A stretch of DNA of 64,000 bases. Source: JAUUSJ01 sp051880475 (GTDB lineage: Bacteria > Bacillota > Clostridia > Lachnospirales > Lachnospiraceae). A model generated the notes under the pieces. It made no database searches and was not told the origin of the DNA. It saw nothing but the letters and a program-made list of their open reading frames with translations. Positions within the stretch are counted from its first letter, which is position 1; the number at the start of each line of letters is the position of its first letter. Below are positions 34,104 to 42,569 of this stretch, in pieces. The position numbers and the translations under genes are program-made. The stretch spans positions 124,001 through 188,000 of the forward strand of contig JBJEOA010000065.1 in assembly GCA_051880475.1 (NCBI GenBank), in the 5' to 3' direction.

Positions 34104-34152
34104 AATAAGGATGTCCTAAATTTGTTTGAATTTAGGGCATCCTTATTATTTT
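34104..34152. terminator. Terminator shared by the peptide gene and pduV
   Basis: AATAAGGATGTCCTAAATT (34104-34122) and AATTTAGGGCATCCTTATT (34129-34147) form a 19-base-pair stem with one weak pair, then a T-rich tail. It lies between two converging genes. Confidence 0.85.
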
Positions 34153-34172
34153 ATAGCCATAGTGACTTAGTT

Positions 34173-34628
34173 TTAGTTTTGCCCCGACTTACGGTTAGAA
34201 AATTCATGGAAATACTCAGAGAGTTCCTCGATACCAGAGCCATCATAGGCACTTGTCAAAAAAACAGTGTTTAAATCACTGCCAGCGTATTCTAAATAAT
34301 TCATAGAACGCTTGATATTAGAACCTTCTTTGTCAATCTTCGTAATAATGCCGATAGTAGGTTTATTGAATTTAAAGGCGACCCCTCCTGGAAACCAACA
34401 GTCTTCTGAGGTTGAGTCTTGAACGAGTGCGATTAAGTCTGCATCGTAGGCCGTGACAGTAAGTGGACCCCAAAACCAACGATTTTGCATATACTCACCT
34501 GGCGTATCAATAAAATCTCCGATATATTCTATAGCCTGCGTTTTATCGTATTTAATCTCCATATCATTAAGGCGTTGAATTAAAGTTGTCTTTCCAGCGG
34601 CAGAAGCGCCTATCAATATTATCTTCAT
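34173..34628 (-). CDS. pduV: EutP/PduV-type small GTPase
   Basis: The 151-residue Ras-like P-loop protein has G1 GASAAGKTT (8-16), DTPGEY as G3 (about 42) and TKID as G4. PduV is associated with BMC movement or positioning in the cell, and EutP has also been linked with acetate kinase activity; the role here is not certain. It is the second gene of a two-gene minus-strand operon with pduU and stops at a shared terminator. It has lost colinearity with the main operon. Confidence 0.92.
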   Translation of the reverse strand: MKIILIGASAAGKTTLIQRLNDMEIKYDKTQAIEYIGDFIDTPGEYMQNRWFWGPLTVTAYDADLIALVQDSTSEDCWFPGGVAFKFNKPTIGIITKIDKEGSNIKRSMNYLEYAGSDLNTVFLTSAYDGSGIEELSEYFHEFSNRKSGQN

Positions 34629-34639
34629 AATCTTATCCC

Positions 34640-35026
34640 CTAAGAACGTGTAATAGTTGAAACGTCAAAACCGAGTTTTGTAGAAAATGTGTGAAGTACA
34701 CTTTTAAGTGCCGCCTCAACATTGGAGATAGAGCCGACAATAATAACAGAACCAGAAAAACGGTCTACAAAACCAAGTTGAATAGATGCAGCCTTAGAAC
34801 AAATATCAGCCGCAATAATGGAAGCCTCAGATGGAGTGATTGTGAGAATACCAATAGCCTCGTGGTATTCGTCTGGAAGACCAAGTTTTTTGTAAACTCC
34901 AGCTTGAGGTCTTGTCACTAAGTGAGCTAATGTGATTTGTTTGCCAGGCACATATTCTTGAATCATGCGGGCCTTATCATTGTTCTCAGAAGCTTTTTGA
35001 ATTAAATCGTCAAACATAAAAACCAT
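34640..35026 (-). CDS. pduU: Shell protein PduU/EutS (circularly permuted BMC-H)
   Basis: The 128-residue protein has the hallmark MIQEYVPGKQITLAHLV at residues 21-37, the start of the beta-barrel-capped, permuted BMC fold, and the GILTITPSEASIIAADI core. The hexamer pore is blocked by the barrel in known structures, and in Salmonella PduU interacts with PduV, encoded next. Either ATG 35026 or the in-frame ATG 35017 may be used; both lie behind the duplicated AAAGGAAAGGA site. Confidence 0.92.
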   Translation of the reverse strand: MVFMFDDLIQKASENNDKARMIQEYVPGKQITLAHLVTRPQAGVYKKLGLPDEYHEAIGILTITPSEASIIAADICSKAASIQLGFVDRFSGSVIIVGSISNVEAALKSVLHTFSTKLGFDVSTITRS

Positions 35027-35400
35027 TTCCTTTCCTTTATAGTTGTACTTGTAAAATCAGGTATCTCAGCTTACTGTGAAAATCTCAAATTAGATAGGTA
35101 ATAGATTCTCATTCATAGCTGCCTGTAAAAGCAAGCATATCCGTTTACTATATCTATAATATCTTAATTATAATTGTACAAAAAAATAGCGAAAAGGTAA
35201 AGGGAATTAGTAGTAATTTATAAAAAATGATAGAAAAAAATTACCTTAGTTCGTATGCATTTTTTCATAAAGCAAGACAAAAAAGAATAGATTATATAAA
35301 GGAAAAAAGATAAGGTGAAAAAAACAGGCTGTGAGAAATAAAGGAAAAAAGAATCTAGAAAAATTTAAAAATTGCAGATAAGATAGGGCGGGAGGAAAGG
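35027..35400. other. Divergent intergenic region between pduU and spoIID
   Basis: About 370 AT-rich bases. On the minus strand TTGTAC (35179-35174) and TATAGA (35156-35151) with a 17-base spacer could drive pduU. I found no repeat matching the inverted repeat near 17570 and no clear sporulation promoter for spoIID. Confidence 0.4.
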
Positions 35401-36330
35401 ATGAGAGATCAAATAATAGGATGGATTACAGGTATTATGTTAACATTCTTATTGCCGTATTGCTTTACGATGCTGCTAACAGGAATGAAAGCCGAAACGG
35501 GAGAGGGAAAGGAGAGCGGAATTAAAATTATTTTGGAAGATGGAAGAGCAATTGATTTGGAGGAATATGTAAAAGAAGTGACAGCTGGAGAAATTTCTAT
35601 GGAGGAGGAGCAAGAAGCAATTAATGCGCAGATGGTTATTGTCAGGACAAACTTAATTAGAAAAATAGGGCAAAAAAAGGAGATTGAGGCAAAGAGTCTT
35701 AATGTGAGGGCTGTGGACGAAAAGACATTGAGAGAAAATCTAGGTGTAAAAAAATATAGCGAAGCGACAAAAAAATTAAGACAGGCACAAAAAAAGACAA
35801 GTGGTATTGTATTAAAATATAAGAAAAAATACATAGAAGCTCTATATCACGTATGCAATACGGGAATGACAGTCAGTGCAAAGGAAATCACTGGAAAGGA
35901 GAAAGCATATCTACAATCTGAGGAAAGTAGCCAAGATATAGAATCAGAAAACTATATGAATGTAGAGGAATTTTCAAAAGCTCAAGTGGTGAGCAAATTA
36001 AAAACGAAATTAGAGGCAAAAAAGATAGATGAAAATAATGTATTAGAATCTATTCATATTGAAAAGAAAACAGAGCTTGGATATGTAAAGCAGATAAAAG
36101 TTGGAGAGGAGGAAATGACGGGAGAAGAGTGGAGAACACTCTTTTCTCTTTCCTCAGATAATTTTTATATAGAAGAATATGAGGGAAAAATTCGCATGAT
36201 TTCTCTTGGTAAGGGGCATGGGATGGGGCTGAGTCAGTATGGAGCTAATGAGATGGCAAAACAGGGAAGAAATTATAAGGAAATACTTAAGCACTATTAT
36301 AGAAATATAATATTAGAAAGCTTAAAGTAA
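35401..36330 (+). CDS. spoIID: Stage II sporulation protein D
   Basis: The 309-residue membrane-anchored lytic transglycosylase is needed for engulfment of the forespore. An N-terminal TM helix (about 5-28) is followed by the SpoIID domain, including EVTAGEIS with the probable catalytic Glu, AINAQMVIVRT and the C-terminal GHGMGLSQYGANEMA signature. It lies 83 bases upstream of the spoIIQ-like gene, a common clostridial arrangement. The genes are expected to be sigma-E and sigma-F controlled respectively, although I could not place the promoters. Confidence 0.92.
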   Translation: MRDQIIGWITGIMLTFLLPYCFTMLLTGMKAETGEGKESGIKIILEDGRAIDLEEYVKEVTAGEISMEEEQEAINAQMVIVRTNLIRKIGQKKEIEAKSLNVRAVDEKTLRENLGVKKYSEATKKLRQAQKKTSGIVLKYKKKYIEALYHVCNTGMTVSAKEITGKEKAYLQSEESSQDIESENYMNVEEFSKAQVVSKLKTKLEAKKIDENNVLESIHIEKKTELGYVKQIKVGEEEMTGEEWRTLFSLSSDNFYIEEYEGKIRMISLGKGHGMGLSQYGANEMAKQGRNYKEILKHYYRNIILESLK

Positions 36331-36413
36331 TGTATTGGCAAATTTATAAATTTTTCTTTGCATAATGTATATTATTATCATTTCTGGAAAAAATGTAACT
36401 AGAGGTGATGATA

Positions 36414-37100
36414 ATGAAGGAGTCAAAAAAACAGTTTAATCTACTGAATAAAATATCCTACAGTACCGTTATTATGATTATTTTTGTAGTCGCTGCAATT
36501 TCTTTATTATACAGTCTTAGAATAAGACATAATCAGGAGCTTGTAAAGCAGCAGATAACAAAAGAACAGACAAATGAGGTGAGCGGTAAAGTCTCTACAC
36601 AAGAGAAGCAAAAAGAAGAGAAGAAGGAGAGCACAATAGCAAAAAAAGAAGAGAAAAAAGAAGCTTCAGCCAAAGTAAGTGAAGGATATGATGGAAAGCA
36701 AAAATTAGAATGGCCGTTACTTGGAAATGTGATTATTCCATATAGTATGGATACTACGGTATATTTTGAGACACTTGACCAGTACCAGTGCAATTCTGGT
36801 CTTTTTATTCAGGCGGCAGAAAATACAAAAGTAAAAACAGTATACAAGGGAATTGTAAAGAAGGTTACAAAGGATGATAAATATGGAACAATGATTACGG
36901 TAGATATGGGTGGTAATTATACTGCGACATACGGACAAATTCAAAAAGCGAAAGTAAAAGCTGGTGATAAAGTAGAGGCAGGAGAGACAATTGGATATGT
37001 AGCAAAACCAACAAAATATTTTACATTGGAGGGAAGTCATCTTTACTTTGAAGTAGAAAAAGATGGAAAATCTATGAATCCAGTAGAAATTTTACAATAA
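36414..37100 (+). CDS. spoIIQ: SpoIIQ-like M23/LytM-domain protein
   Basis: About 228 residues with a TM helix (about 14-34), a Lys/Glu-rich linker and a LytM domain (about 105-228). The domain looks only partly competent: the HxxxD site is replaced by NSGLFIQA, while the second site reads HLYFEV, not HLHFEV. Bacillus SpoIIQ is also a degenerate LytM protein that pairs with SpoIIIAH across the septum. ATG 36414 is preferred because AGAGGTG lies six bases upstream. The position after spoIID supports the call. Confidence 0.85.
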   Translation: MKESKKQFNLLNKISYSTVIMIIFVVAAISLLYSLRIRHNQELVKQQITKEQTNEVSGKVSTQEKQKEEKKESTIAKKEEKKEASAKVSEGYDGKQKLEWPLLGNVIIPYSMDTTVYFETLDQYQCNSGLFIQAAENTKVKTVYKGIVKKVTKDDKYGTMITVDMGGNYTATYGQIQKAKVKAGDKVEAGETIGYVAKPTKYFTLEGSHLYFEVEKDGKSMNPVEILQ

Positions 37101-37144
37101 AAATCCATATTAAGTAGAAAAATAAATAGACGCAAAGAGGGAAG

Positions 37145-37192
37145 ATGATTCTCCTTGGGAATATAGAGTGACTCCAAGGGGAATCATTTTTG
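37145..37192 (+). terminator. Terminator after spoIIQ
   Basis: ATGATTCTCCTTGG (37145-37158) pairs with CCAAGGGGAATCAT (37174-37187), followed by TTTTT. Confidence 0.85.
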
Positions 37193-37295
37193 TGGTTTTT
37201 AGATTTATATATAAATTTACGTCATTACGCTATTTGACTTCTATTGAGAAAAAGAAAAGTTTGAGCTAAGATAGAAGAAAAAAGTAGGTGATAAG

Positions 37296-37562
37296 ATGCA
37301 TTATACATATTTAGTTGAGTGTAGAGACCATACATTTTATATAGGATATACTAATAATTTAGATAAGAGAATAAAGACACATAACGAGGGAAAGGGAGCA
37401 AAGTACACAAGAGGACGACTCCCTGTCATATTGAGGTATTATGAAGAGTATGAGTCAAAGACGGAGGCAATGAAAAGAGAATATGAATTAAAAAAATTAA
37501 CGAGGAAGAAAAAAGAAGAATTAATCAAAACATTTAAAAAAGATATTCAAAGAGGTATGTAA
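37296..37562 (+). CDS. GIY-YIG domain protein (YhbQ/UPF0213 type)
   Basis: The 88-residue protein consists of a single GIY-YIG nuclease fold with YLVECRDHTFYIGYT at the start and the RIKTHNEGKGAKYTRGR block typical of the stand-alone YhbQ/UPF0213 group. Residue patterns fit a nuclease, but cellular substrates of the group are not well known. The C-terminus is rich in Lys. Translated as a single gene. Confidence 0.88.
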   Translation: MHYTYLVECRDHTFYIGYTNNLDKRIKTHNEGKGAKYTRGRLPVILRYYEEYESKTEAMKREYELKKLTRKKKEELIKTFKKDIQRGM

Positions 37563-37572
37563 AAATAAATGA

Positions 37573-37639
37573 ATGAGAATACTGAAAAAATAGTTCTATT
37601 TTCACATAGAAAAATTTTTATCTGGCATAGTATTCTCAT
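37573..37639. terminator. Inverted repeat between converging genes
   Basis: ATGAGAATACT (37573-37583) and AGTATTCTCAT (37629-37639) are perfect 11-base arms around an AT-rich 45-base centre with its own weak hairpin. It lies between the converging GIY-YIG and hemolysin III genes and probably acts as a bidirectional terminator. Confidence 0.5.
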
Positions 37640-37681
37640 CCAAAATTTAAATATTACTATCTAAAAGGTAGGTATATTAAT

Positions 37682-38404
37682 TTAGGCTAAATATAGATAA
37701 ATGACAAGAAAATGGCATAGACTGCCAAGCATAACAAATATATGAAATACTTCATGGTTGCCAAAATATTTTGCAATTTGAAAAATTGGCGGTTTAATAG
37801 CGTAAATGATACCTCCCACTGTGTATAAAATTCCTCCGATGAGAAGGAGAGCAAAAGCGGGAGCAGATAGGCTATGAATAAGTGGGACAAAAGCGAAAAT
37901 ACAAGCCCATCCCAATGCAATATAGAGAATGGAGCTTAAGTACTTCGGACAAGTAATCCAAAATATTTTAAATAAAATACCTAAAATAGATAGTCCCCAA
38001 ACAAAAGCTAATAAAATAGTTCCTGTTTTTCCAGTAAGAACAATGCGGCAAATTGGTGTATATGAGCCAGCAATTAAGACAAAAATCATAGCGTGGTCAA
38101 GCTTGCGTAAAATAGTCTCTTTTTCTTTAGAACAACGGATTGAATGATAAATGGTACTTGCCGTGTATAAAATTACCATACTTAAAATAAAAATAGCAAT
38201 AGAAAGAATATGATTACTATTTGCACCGAAAAAAGTCTTTTTAAGAAGTGGATAAATGGCCAATAAAGATAAAATTGCGCCAATACCATGTGTGATGGCA
38301 CTTCCAGGATCTTTTAAGTGAACGAAGGTGTTTTTTAGAGGATGATTTTGTCTAGAGGATACAGTAAAATTATTTTGAGTATAAATAGATTTTTGACTAT
38401 GCAT
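37682..38404 (-). CDS. Hemolysin III / PAQR family membrane protein
   Basis: The 240-residue protein has seven predicted TM helices and the family motifs: DPGSAITHGIGAILS near the N-terminus, ASTIYHS with its His, KLDHAMIFVLIAGSYTP, and a final NHEVFHIFVMLGSLCHF with two His. These polar residues form the zinc site of PAQR/YqfA proteins. The molecular role in bacteria is unclear despite the name. Monocistronic on the minus strand. Confidence 0.9.
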   Translation of the reverse strand: MHSQKSIYTQNNFTVSSRQNHPLKNTFVHLKDPGSAITHGIGAILSLLAIYPLLKKTFFGANSNHILSIAIFILSMVILYTASTIYHSIRCSKEKETILRKLDHAMIFVLIAGSYTPICRIVLTGKTGTILLAFVWGLSILGILFKIFWITCPKYLSSILYIALGWACIFAFVPLIHSLSAPAFALLLIGGILYTVGGIIYAIKPPIFQIAKYFGNHEVFHIFVMLGSLCHFLVIYLYLA

Positions 38405-38798
38405 AAAAAAACTCCTTTCACAAATGAATATTAAAACTACATAAAGTAGTATTATAAACTATGTATTATAATATACATATTATATTATGTGGAAAAGAAT
38501 GTCAAGAGTTAAAAGGAAAAATTTGAAGGTCAAAATAATTTAGAAAAAAATGGGTTTGTATAGACGATTTATATTGTGAGTTGCATATTTAGTCAAAAAA
38601 TGTTAGAATATAAAAAAACTTGCATAATGGGAGAACATGCCTGCGTTCACACGCACTATATAAATAATTATGTGTATTTTCAAAACTTACGGTAGCGGGC
38701 AGACGGGTTTACAGGCATTATATATAAATAATTATACGGAATAGATAAGAAAAAAATAGAGCAGAAAGTTGCCAAATTAAAAGAAAGGATTTGAAAGA
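38405..38798. other. Intergenic region with unexplained repeats before the glycosidase gene
   Basis: A near-palindromic AT tract at 38462-38490 lies at the promoter side of the minus-strand gene. Further right, TATATAAATAATTAT occurs twice (38657-38671 and 38721-38735). ATGCCTG (38637-38643) and CAGGCAT (38712-38718) are inverted arms around a locally GC-rich stretch. No protein-coding gene is supported. Confidence 0.55.
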
Positions 38799-40922
38799 AT
38801 GAAATATAGAATGACATCTTCGACCTTGACAAGGGCAGAGCAAATTCAACAATATATTTTGCGAGTCAAACCAATACTAAATCAAAAAGCACTATTTGCT
38901 GATGGAACACAAGAGTATAGAAAACCAATGGAGTGTGAGACAGGAGATACAGTAACTCTTCGTTTTCGCACAGCAAAAGATAACGTAGATACTGTTATAC
39001 TACATTATGGAAATGAAAAAAAATCTGTTCATATGAGATGGAGTGACAGTGATGAATTATTTGATTACTATGAAACGAAGCTTTTAGTCGGTGAGGAGGC
39101 CATTCCTTATTATTTTGAGATTATAACTGGGGGAATGTGCTGTTTTTATAATAAAAAAGGGCCAGTCAGAAATTTAGAGGAGTTTTTTAATTTTAAGATT
39201 ATTCCAGGTTTTCACACACCAGATTGGGCTAAGGGTGCTGTTATTTATCAAATTTTTGTGGATCGTTTTTACAATGGTGATCCTAATAATGATGTATTAG
39301 ATAAAGAGTATGTGTATATTAATGAGAAAGTTTCCAAAATAGAAAATTGGGATAAATATCCAGCTTCAATGGGAGTCCGAGAATTTTATGGCGGTGATAT
39401 TCAGGGAGTTATGGATAAGTTAGATTATTTACAGGATTTAGGAATTGAGGTTATTTATTTTAATCCTATCTTTGTGTCACCTTCTAATCATAAATATGAT
39501 ATTCAAGATTATGATTATATAGATCCTCACTATGGAAAAATTGTGTACGATGAGGGTGAGTTATTAAATCAAGATTGGGAATGTGAGAATAAATATGCTA
39601 GTAGATATATTAATCGTGTAACTTCTAAGAAAAATTTAGAGGCGAGTAATGAATTTTTTGCTGAGTTTGTGGAGGAAGTCCACAAAAGAGGAATGAAGAT
39701 AATTTTAGACGGTGTATTTAATCACTGTGGTTCTTTTAATAAATGGATGGACCGTGAAAGAATCTATGAGGAGGCCCCTGGCTATGAAAAGGGAGCTTAT
39801 ATCGCTTACGATAGCCCATATCGTTTTTTCTTTAAGTTTTATGATGATTTTAAGTGGCCTTATAATTCTTCTTATGATGGTTGGTGGGGACACGATACGC
39901 TGCCAAAGCTAAATTATGAAGAGTCACAGACATTATATAATTATATTTTAGATATTGGAAGAAAATGGGTTTCACCACCGTATAATGTAGATGGATGGCG
40001 TTTAGATGTGGCAGCAGACTTAGGACATTCTGCCGAGTATAATCATAAATTTTGGAGAGATTTCAGAAAGGCTGTGAAAGGTGCAAATCCAAATGCCATT
40101 ATTTTGGCAGAGCATTATGGAGATCCGGGAGATTGGATGCAAGGTGACCAGTGGGATACTGTTATGAATTATGATGCTTTTATGGAGCCGATTACATGGT
40201 TTTTGACAGGTGTGGAAAAGCATAGTGATGAATATCGAGGAGAACTTCTTGGAAATAGCGATGCTTTTTATGGAGCTATGGAGTATCATATGTCTCGTTA
40301 TCACACTCCTTCTTTGATGGTCTCAATGAATGAATTATCCAATCATGACCACTCTAGATTTCTTACAAGGACAAACAATAGAGTGGGAAGAACACATAGC
40401 GTCGGAGCACAAGCCGCCAATGAGGGTATCGATAAAAGTATTTTTAGAATTGCAGTACTTATGCAGATGACTTGGCCAGGGGCACCAACCGTGTACTACG
40501 GCGATGAGGCTGGAGTTTGTGGGTGGACAGATCCCGATAATAGAAGAACGTATCCTTGGGGCAACGAGGATAAGAAGTTGATTCAGTACCATAAGGATAT
40601 GATTTCTATTCATAAAAAATATCAGGCGTTAAAGACTGGTTCGATTAAGTTTTTACATGGTGCATATCGAGAGTTAGCGTACGGTCGTTTTGCTGGAGAT
40701 GAAAAAATTGTTGTCATTATAAATAGCAATTTAGAGGCAAAAAAATTTCGGATTTCAGTCTCAGAGATTGGAGTCACAGATAGAGAAATAATGCAACAGA
40801 TTATTTTAACGGTCGATGGTGGTTATACGACAGATATAAGTCGATTTGAAGTGCAAGATGGCATATTAAATATTACAATGCCTAAGAAATCTGCTAATGT
40901 TTTAGTAGCTAGAAGAAAATAA
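38799..40922 (+). CDS. GH13 alpha-glycosidase (neopullulanase/cyclomaltodextrinase-like)
   Basis: The 707-residue cytosolic enzyme (no signal peptide) has an N-terminal beta domain (about 20-130) and a GH13 barrel with the four conserved regions: DGVFNHC, GWRLDVAADLG with the nucleophile Asp, AEHYGDP with the acid-base Glu, and MNELSNHDHSR. A DRFYNGDPNND calcium-site-like motif and a C-terminal beta domain are also present. It probably trims maltodextrins taken up by an MsmX-type ABC system and acts with glycogen phosphorylase. The precise specificity cannot be read from sequence. Confidence 0.9.
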   Translation: MKYRMTSSTLTRAEQIQQYILRVKPILNQKALFADGTQEYRKPMECETGDTVTLRFRTAKDNVDTVILHYGNEKKSVHMRWSDSDELFDYYETKLLVGEEAIPYYFEIITGGMCCFYNKKGPVRNLEEFFNFKIIPGFHTPDWAKGAVIYQIFVDRFYNGDPNNDVLDKEYVYINEKVSKIENWDKYPASMGVREFYGGDIQGVMDKLDYLQDLGIEVIYFNPIFVSPSNHKYDIQDYDYIDPHYGKIVYDEGELLNQDWECENKYASRYINRVTSKKNLEASNEFFAEFVEEVHKRGMKIILDGVFNHCGSFNKWMDRERIYEEAPGYEKGAYIAYDSPYRFFFKFYDDFKWPYNSSYDGWWGHDTLPKLNYEESQTLYNYILDIGRKWVSPPYNVDGWRLDVAADLGHSAEYNHKFWRDFRKAVKGANPNAIILAEHYGDPGDWMQGDQWDTVMNYDAFMEPITWFLTGVEKHSDEYRGELLGNSDAFYGAMEYHMSRYHTPSLMVSMNELSNHDHSRFLTRTNNRVGRTHSVGAQAANEGIDKSIFRIAVLMQMTWPGAPTVYYGDEAGVCGWTDPDNRRTYPWGNEDKKLIQYHKDMISIHKKYQALKTGSIKFLHGAYRELAYGRFAGDEKIVVIINSNLEAKKFRISVSEIGVTDREIMQQIILTVDGGYTTDISRFEVQDGILNITMPKKSANVLVARRK

Positions 40923-40965
40923 ATAAAAACATAAATGAAACTGCCTGTTTTTTAGGTATTACTAA

Positions 40966-41013
40966 AAATAAAGTGCTGTCGAAAAATTTCTTTTTCGACA
41001 GCACTTTATTTTT
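40966..41013. terminator. Bidirectional terminator after the glycosidase gene
   Basis: AAATAAAGTGCTGTCG (from 40966) pairs perfectly with CGACAGCACTTTATTT (ending 41011), with a short A/T loop and flanking A and T runs. Confidence 0.9.
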
Positions 41014-41030
41014 AAATTCAATGACACAAA

Positions 41031-41062
41031 ATAAAAAAGCTAATACGTAAAAGTATTAGCTT
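41031..41062 (-). terminator. Terminator of the tRNA transcript
   Basis: On the minus strand AAGCTAATAC (41062-41053) pairs with GTATTAGCTT (41046-41037), followed by six T, directly after the tRNA-Leu 3' end. Confidence 0.85.
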
Positions 41063-41064
41063 AA

Positions 41065-41151
41065 TGCCGGCGACCGGAATCGAACCGGTACGGGAGTATA
41101 AGTCCCGCAGGATTTTAAGTCCTGTGCGTCTGCCAGTTCCGCCACGCCGGC
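41065..41151 (-). tRNA. tRNA-Leu (anticodon TAA)
   Basis: The 87-base class II tRNA has acceptor arms GCCGGCG/CGCCGGC with discriminator A, anticodon loop CTTAAAA giving TAA, a long variable arm, and T-loop GGTTCGATTCC. No CCA is encoded. It is the second gene of a two-tRNA transcript. Confidence 0.95.
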
Positions 41152-41230
41152 AGGAACTACTATTAAAATGTATTTAAAAGAAGCACATCATTACTATATC
41201 ATAAATTAAATGAAAATGCAACCCTTAAAA

Positions 41231-41312
41231 TGGATGGGGAAGGATTCGAACCTTCGAAGGCGGTGCCAACAGATTTACAGTCTGCCCCCTTTGGCCACTC
41301 GGGAACCCATCC
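41231..41312 (-). tRNA. tRNA-Tyr (anticodon GTA)
   Basis: The 82-base class II tRNA has acceptor GGATGGG/CCCATCC with discriminator A, anticodon loop CTGTAAA giving GTA, and T-loop GGTTCGAATCC. CCA is not encoded. It is transcribed first, ahead of tRNA-Leu. Confidence 0.95.
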
Positions 41313-41329
41313 TCGCTTGAACCTTAATT

Positions 41330-41358
41330 ATTATATTATGTTTTTCAAAAAAAGTCAA
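41330..41358 (-). promoter_or_regulatory. Promoter of the tRNA-Tyr/tRNA-Leu operon
   Basis: Reading the minus strand, TTGACT (41358-41353), a 17-base spacer and a perfect TATAAT (41335-41330) end 17 bases before the tRNA-Tyr 5' end. This is a strong stable-RNA type promoter. Confidence 0.85.
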
Positions 41359-41420
41359 GGTGTTTTTTGAAAAAAATTAAAAATATTTTTTAATTAATTG
41401 TAATTGAAATTATAGTTTGA

Positions 41421-41500
41421 TATCATGATATCAGGGTCAAAAGGTCAAAAAGCCGTTCATGTTTGAATGATAAGGCATTTGACTTCAACATCATATCATA
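41421..41500. repeat. Intergenic palindromic repeat, copy 1 (before larB)
   Basis: Imperfect inverted repeat of about 80 bases. Its centre, TTCATGTTTGAATGATAAG, is flanked by GTCAAA and TTTGAC arms and outer ATCATGATATC / CATCATATCAT arms. The centre and right arm match copy 2 (44552-44611) at about 26 of 30 positions. Confidence 0.65.
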
Positions 41501-41526
41501 CAAAGATGAATGAAAGGATGAGAGAT

Positions 41527-42276
41527 ATGACAATAGAAGAGATTTTACAAAAAGTAAAAAATAGAGAGCTTTCTATTGAGGAGGCTAAAAATCAGGTAGA
41601 AAATCCAGATATGGACTATGCTTGTATTGACTATAATAGAGAAAAAAGAACAGGAGTGCCAGAAGTTATTTATTGTGAGGGAAAATCGGCAAAACAGATT
41701 AAGAATATTGTGAAAAATATGTTAATGCATGGAAGTAAGCATATTCTTGGAACAAGATGTGACAGAGAAAAATATGAGGAAGCAGCTAAGATTTGTGATA
41801 AAATAAAGTATTATGAAAATTCTAGAATCATGATGTTAGATGAGGAGCCTTTTTTGAAGAATAAAGGAAAAATTGCAGTCGTATGTGCGGGAACTTCCGA
41901 TATACCAGTGGCGGAGGAAGCTGCATTAACGGCGAGATACTTAGGAAATCATGTCGTACAAATCTCAGATGTGGGAGTTGCAGGAATTCATCGACTTTTT
42001 CATAGGATAGATGAGATTAGAATGGCGAATGTAGTAGTAGTAGTGGCAGGTATGGAGGGAGCTTTAGCTTCCGTAGTGGGAGGATTGACAGATAAGCCTG
42101 TAATAGCGGTTCCTACTTCGGTGGGATATGGTGCAAATTTCAATGGTCTATCTGCCCTGCTAGCAATGTTAAATAGTTGTGCGAGTGGGGTAAGTGTTGT
42201 AAATATTGACAATGGGTTTGGGGCAGGATATATGGCACATTCTATTAACTGTCTAGGTGGAAAAGAAGAAAAATAA
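41527..42276 (+). CDS. larB: Nickel-pincer cofactor biosynthesis protein LarB
   Basis: About 249 residues related to the AIR carboxylase PurE fold in the C-terminal half (CAGTSDIPVAEEAALTA, SVGYGANFNGLSALLAMLNSCA), with the N-terminal YNREKRTGVPEVIYCEGK typical of LarB. LarB carboxylates and hydrolyses nicotinic acid adenine dinucleotide as the first step of the nickel-pincer cofactor. ATG 41527 is preferred over upstream ATGs that would start inside the palindromic repeat. larC, larE and larA are not in the window, so the target enzyme is unknown. Confidence 0.92.
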   Translation: MTIEEILQKVKNRELSIEEAKNQVENPDMDYACIDYNREKRTGVPEVIYCEGKSAKQIKNIVKNMLMHGSKHILGTRCDREKYEEAAKICDKIKYYENSRIMMLDEEPFLKNKGKIAVVCAGTSDIPVAEEAALTARYLGNHVVQISDVGVAGIHRLFHRIDEIRMANVVVVVAGMEGALASVVGGLTDKPVIAVPTSVGYGANFNGLSALLAMLNSCASGVSVVNIDNGFGAGYMAHSINCLGGKEEK

Positions 42277-42569
42277 TGAGTAAAATTTTCTTTATTTCTC
42301 AGTGATAAGGGCTTTTATAAAATCTGGATGATTTCTCTTGAAAGGGAATTTTATTCATGTAAAAATTCACAAAATTTAAAGCGGAAAAACACAAAAAACT
42401 ATCCTTAATAGCTAAAAAATAATTGCAAAATAATTAACAAAGTTATGTATGAAGAAAAATGCAATCTTAAAATTGGAAAAATAAGGGCAAATTTAACTGC
42501 CAAATATGATGATATTATTGAATATTTTTTTCAAAAAATGAAAAGAAAAGAGGGAGAGGAGGTGAAAAA

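Noticed and set aside
35409..35834. 141-residue reverse-strand open frame across the start of spoIID
   Set aside because: Antisense shadow of spoIID with hydrophobic, Phe-rich translation and no start signals.
38627..38695. Short peptide from an ATG at 38627 before the GH13 gene
   Set aside because: Only about 22 codons, no ribosome-binding site, and composed of the repeat sequence.
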